Positions 7,456 through 7,959 of a stretch of 7,959 nucleotides of DNA are shown one piece after another. Position 1 is the first letter of the stretch. Each line of letters begins with the position of its first letter. Origin of the DNA: Phycisphaerae bacterium (lineage in GTDB: Bacteria > Planctomycetota > Phycisphaerae > SM23-33); contig JAUWQU010000148.1 in assembly GCA_030610965.1 (NCBI GenBank), positions 1 through 7,959 on the forward strand, in the 5' to 3' direction. Both the position numbers and the translations under genes were made by a program. A model generated the notes under the pieces. That model did no database searches and was not told where the DNA came from. It was given only the letters and a program-made list of their open reading frames with translations.

Positions 7456-7492
7456 AACGGCGGCCCCGGCCGAATCGGTCGGGGCCGCCGTT
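7456..7492 (+). terminator. Strong terminator-like hairpin after the phosphofructokinase gene
   Basis: Bases 7456-7472 pair with 7476-7492 to form a 17-bp stem with one G·U (7469/7479) and a 3-nt AAT loop. The core GGCGGCCCC/GGGGCCGCC is very GC-rich. It starts 37 nt after the stop codon. The tail is TTCCTTCC (7491-7498) rather than a clean T-run, so it resembles an intrinsic terminator with a weak U-tract. It probably ends transcription of the preceding gene(s). Confidence 0.7.
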
Positions 7493-7741
7493 CCTTCCGC
7501 CGGGCATCGTGCCTCATGGCGTTGCCAGGGCACGCGACGTCGAAGCCACGGGCGTGCTTTATGTAAGCCTAGTAAAAGCAGGCACTAAACGGCACATACT
7601 ACGGATTGGCTGTGGGGATTTGCCTTTGTGAGGGATTTCTGGGACAAATGTACTTGGATGGGATCGGGGCATATTCTTTTTACCCCGGGGCGGTTTTCGA
7701 CTAGGCAAAACGGCTATCTCGTGGTAGGATTTATGTAGATT

Positions 7742-7831
7742 GCTCCGGTTTCCGCGTGGGAGCGGCGGAGCTGATCAGTACGCTCAGGAGGAAGTGCGAC
7801 GAGCCTAGCTCTCTCGTTCGCCGACAGCTCC
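7742..7831 (+). promoter_or_regulatory. Candidate structured leader RNA with competing pairings
   Basis: GGAGCTG (7767-7773) pairs perfectly with CAGCTCC (7825-7831). This encloses an inner stem GCGACGAG/CTCGTTCGC (7796-7803/7813-7821, one T bulge). Upstream, GCTCC(G) (7742-7747) can pair either with GGAGC (7759-7763) or with CGGAGC (7766-7771); the second pairing would break the outer stem. Such exclusive alternatives are seen in attenuators and riboswitches, but I recognise no known riboswitch consensus. Short GC-rich complements also arise by chance. Confidence 0.25.
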
Positions 7832-7863
7832 CTGTTGTTGTGTTTATGTGTCGATTGTCCAGA

Positions 7864-7896
7864 CCCGCTGTTTTGCGGGCCAACAGGAAAAGTTGG
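7864..7896 (+). promoter_or_regulatory. Two abutting small hairpins reaching into the Shine-Dalgarno
   Basis: CCCGC (7864-7868) pairs with GCGGG (7875-7879) around a TGTTTT loop. The next base begins a second hairpin, CCAAC (7880-7884) with GTTGG (7892-7896), around AGGAAAA. The second stem takes in the first GG of the Shine-Dalgarno GGAGGT (7895-7900). The stems are only 5 bp each, so any effect on translation would be mild. Confidence 0.3.
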
Positions 7897-7907
7897 AGGT
7901 GCATGTC

Positions 7908-7959
7908 ATGAGAGCTACGGTCCGTTTGAGCCATCGGAGTTTCCGCGTATCCGCGTTTG
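7908..7959 (+). CDS. Start of an unidentified gene, truncated by the window end
   Basis: An ATG at 7908 is preceded by a near-perfect Shine-Dalgarno GGAGGT (7895-7900) with 7-nt spacing, the best ribosome binding site in the window. The frame stays open for the 17 codons available (MRATVRLSHRSFRVSAF). A nearer upstream ATG at 7903 is followed by TCA and TGA and can be discarded. The visible residues form a short basic leader ending in S-A-F. This would suit the pre-cleavage part of a type IV prepilin-like protein (usually followed by TLVELL), which is common in planctomycetes, but the diagnostic residues are beyond the window. Function is therefore unknown. Confidence 0.5.
   Translation, partial: MRATVRLSHRSFRVSAF

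Larger units (their letters stand above)
7493..7907. other. Long non-coding stretch / candidate 5' leader
   Basis: About 415 bases hold no convincing gene on either strand. Composition drops to roughly 47% G+C in 7561-7620, unlike the flanking genes. The only + strand ATG ORFs are 16-26 codons (starting 7516, 7648 and 7658) and have no proper Shine-Dalgarno; a 67-codon minus-strand frame at 7731-7934 looks random. Candidate elements are a weak σ70-like pair, TTGTGA (7626-7631) and TGTACT (7649-7654) at 17-nt spacing, and a stem CGGGG/CCCCG (7665-7669/7683-7687). A group of complementary segments and two small hairpins further right are listed separately. It may be the promoter and untranslated leader of the gene starting at 7908. 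Confidence 0.5.

Noticed and set aside
7607..7624. Possible σ54 promoter TTGGC...TTGCC
   Set aside because: GG (7608-7609) and GC (7622-7623) are separated by 12 nt, whereas σ54 sites need 10.
7516..7738. Small + strand ORFs starting at 7516, 7648 and 7658 (16-26 codons)
   Set aside because: None has a properly spaced Shine-Dalgarno or a protein-like composition, and they overlap one another in a region that looks non-coding.

Overview
This is a GC-rich, almost fully coding window with every supported gene on the + strand. By eye it is roughly two-thirds G+C, and AT-richer only near the right end. The gene content is chromosomal housekeeping from a bacterium with an LPS-type outer membrane. 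A planctomycete-like source (Phycisphaerae or a relative) is my inference. It rests on the very large OstA/LptC-like protein with Pro/Ala linkers carrying ATQPS-type motifs, the PPi-type phosphofructokinase, and a possible prepilin-like start at the right edge. No mobile element, CRISPR array, tRNA or rRNA is visible.

Layout. (1) Positions 1-2967: the 3' part of a giant β-strand-rich protein resembling the LptC/LptA/OstA lipopolysaccharide-transport family; its start lies outside the window. (2) Positions 2968-3094: an intergenic region with a 12-bp stem-loop closed by a GGAA tetraloop and a perfect 14-bp palindrome, the latter just upstream of the next gene. (3) Positions 3095-6113: a compact three-gene cluster made of an M24 Xaa-Pro peptidase, accB (biotin carboxyl carrier) and accC (biotin carboxylase), with gaps of 14 and 23 nt. 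(4) Positions 6199-7419: a pyrophosphate-type 6-phosphofructokinase, followed by a 17-bp terminator-like hairpin. (5) Positions 7493-7907: a long, AT-richer non-coding stretch with several mutually exclusive complementary segments and two small tandem hairpins. It leads to a strong Shine-Dalgarno and the first 17 codons of a gene that runs off the right edge.

How the genes fit together. AccB and AccC form half of acetyl-CoA carboxylase, the committed step to malonyl-CoA and fatty acids; the carboxyltransferase subunits are not here. The phosphofructokinase feeds glycolysis towards acetyl-CoA, and the LPS-transport-like protein concerns delivery of acylated lipid to the outer membrane. The window is therefore loosely themed on carbon flow into envelope lipids, but only the peptidase-accB-accC unit looks like a real operon.

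I see no clearly undescribed biological system. The best leads are the unusual architecture of the LptC/OstA-like protein, the operator-like palindrome before the acc cluster, and the structured leader at the right end.
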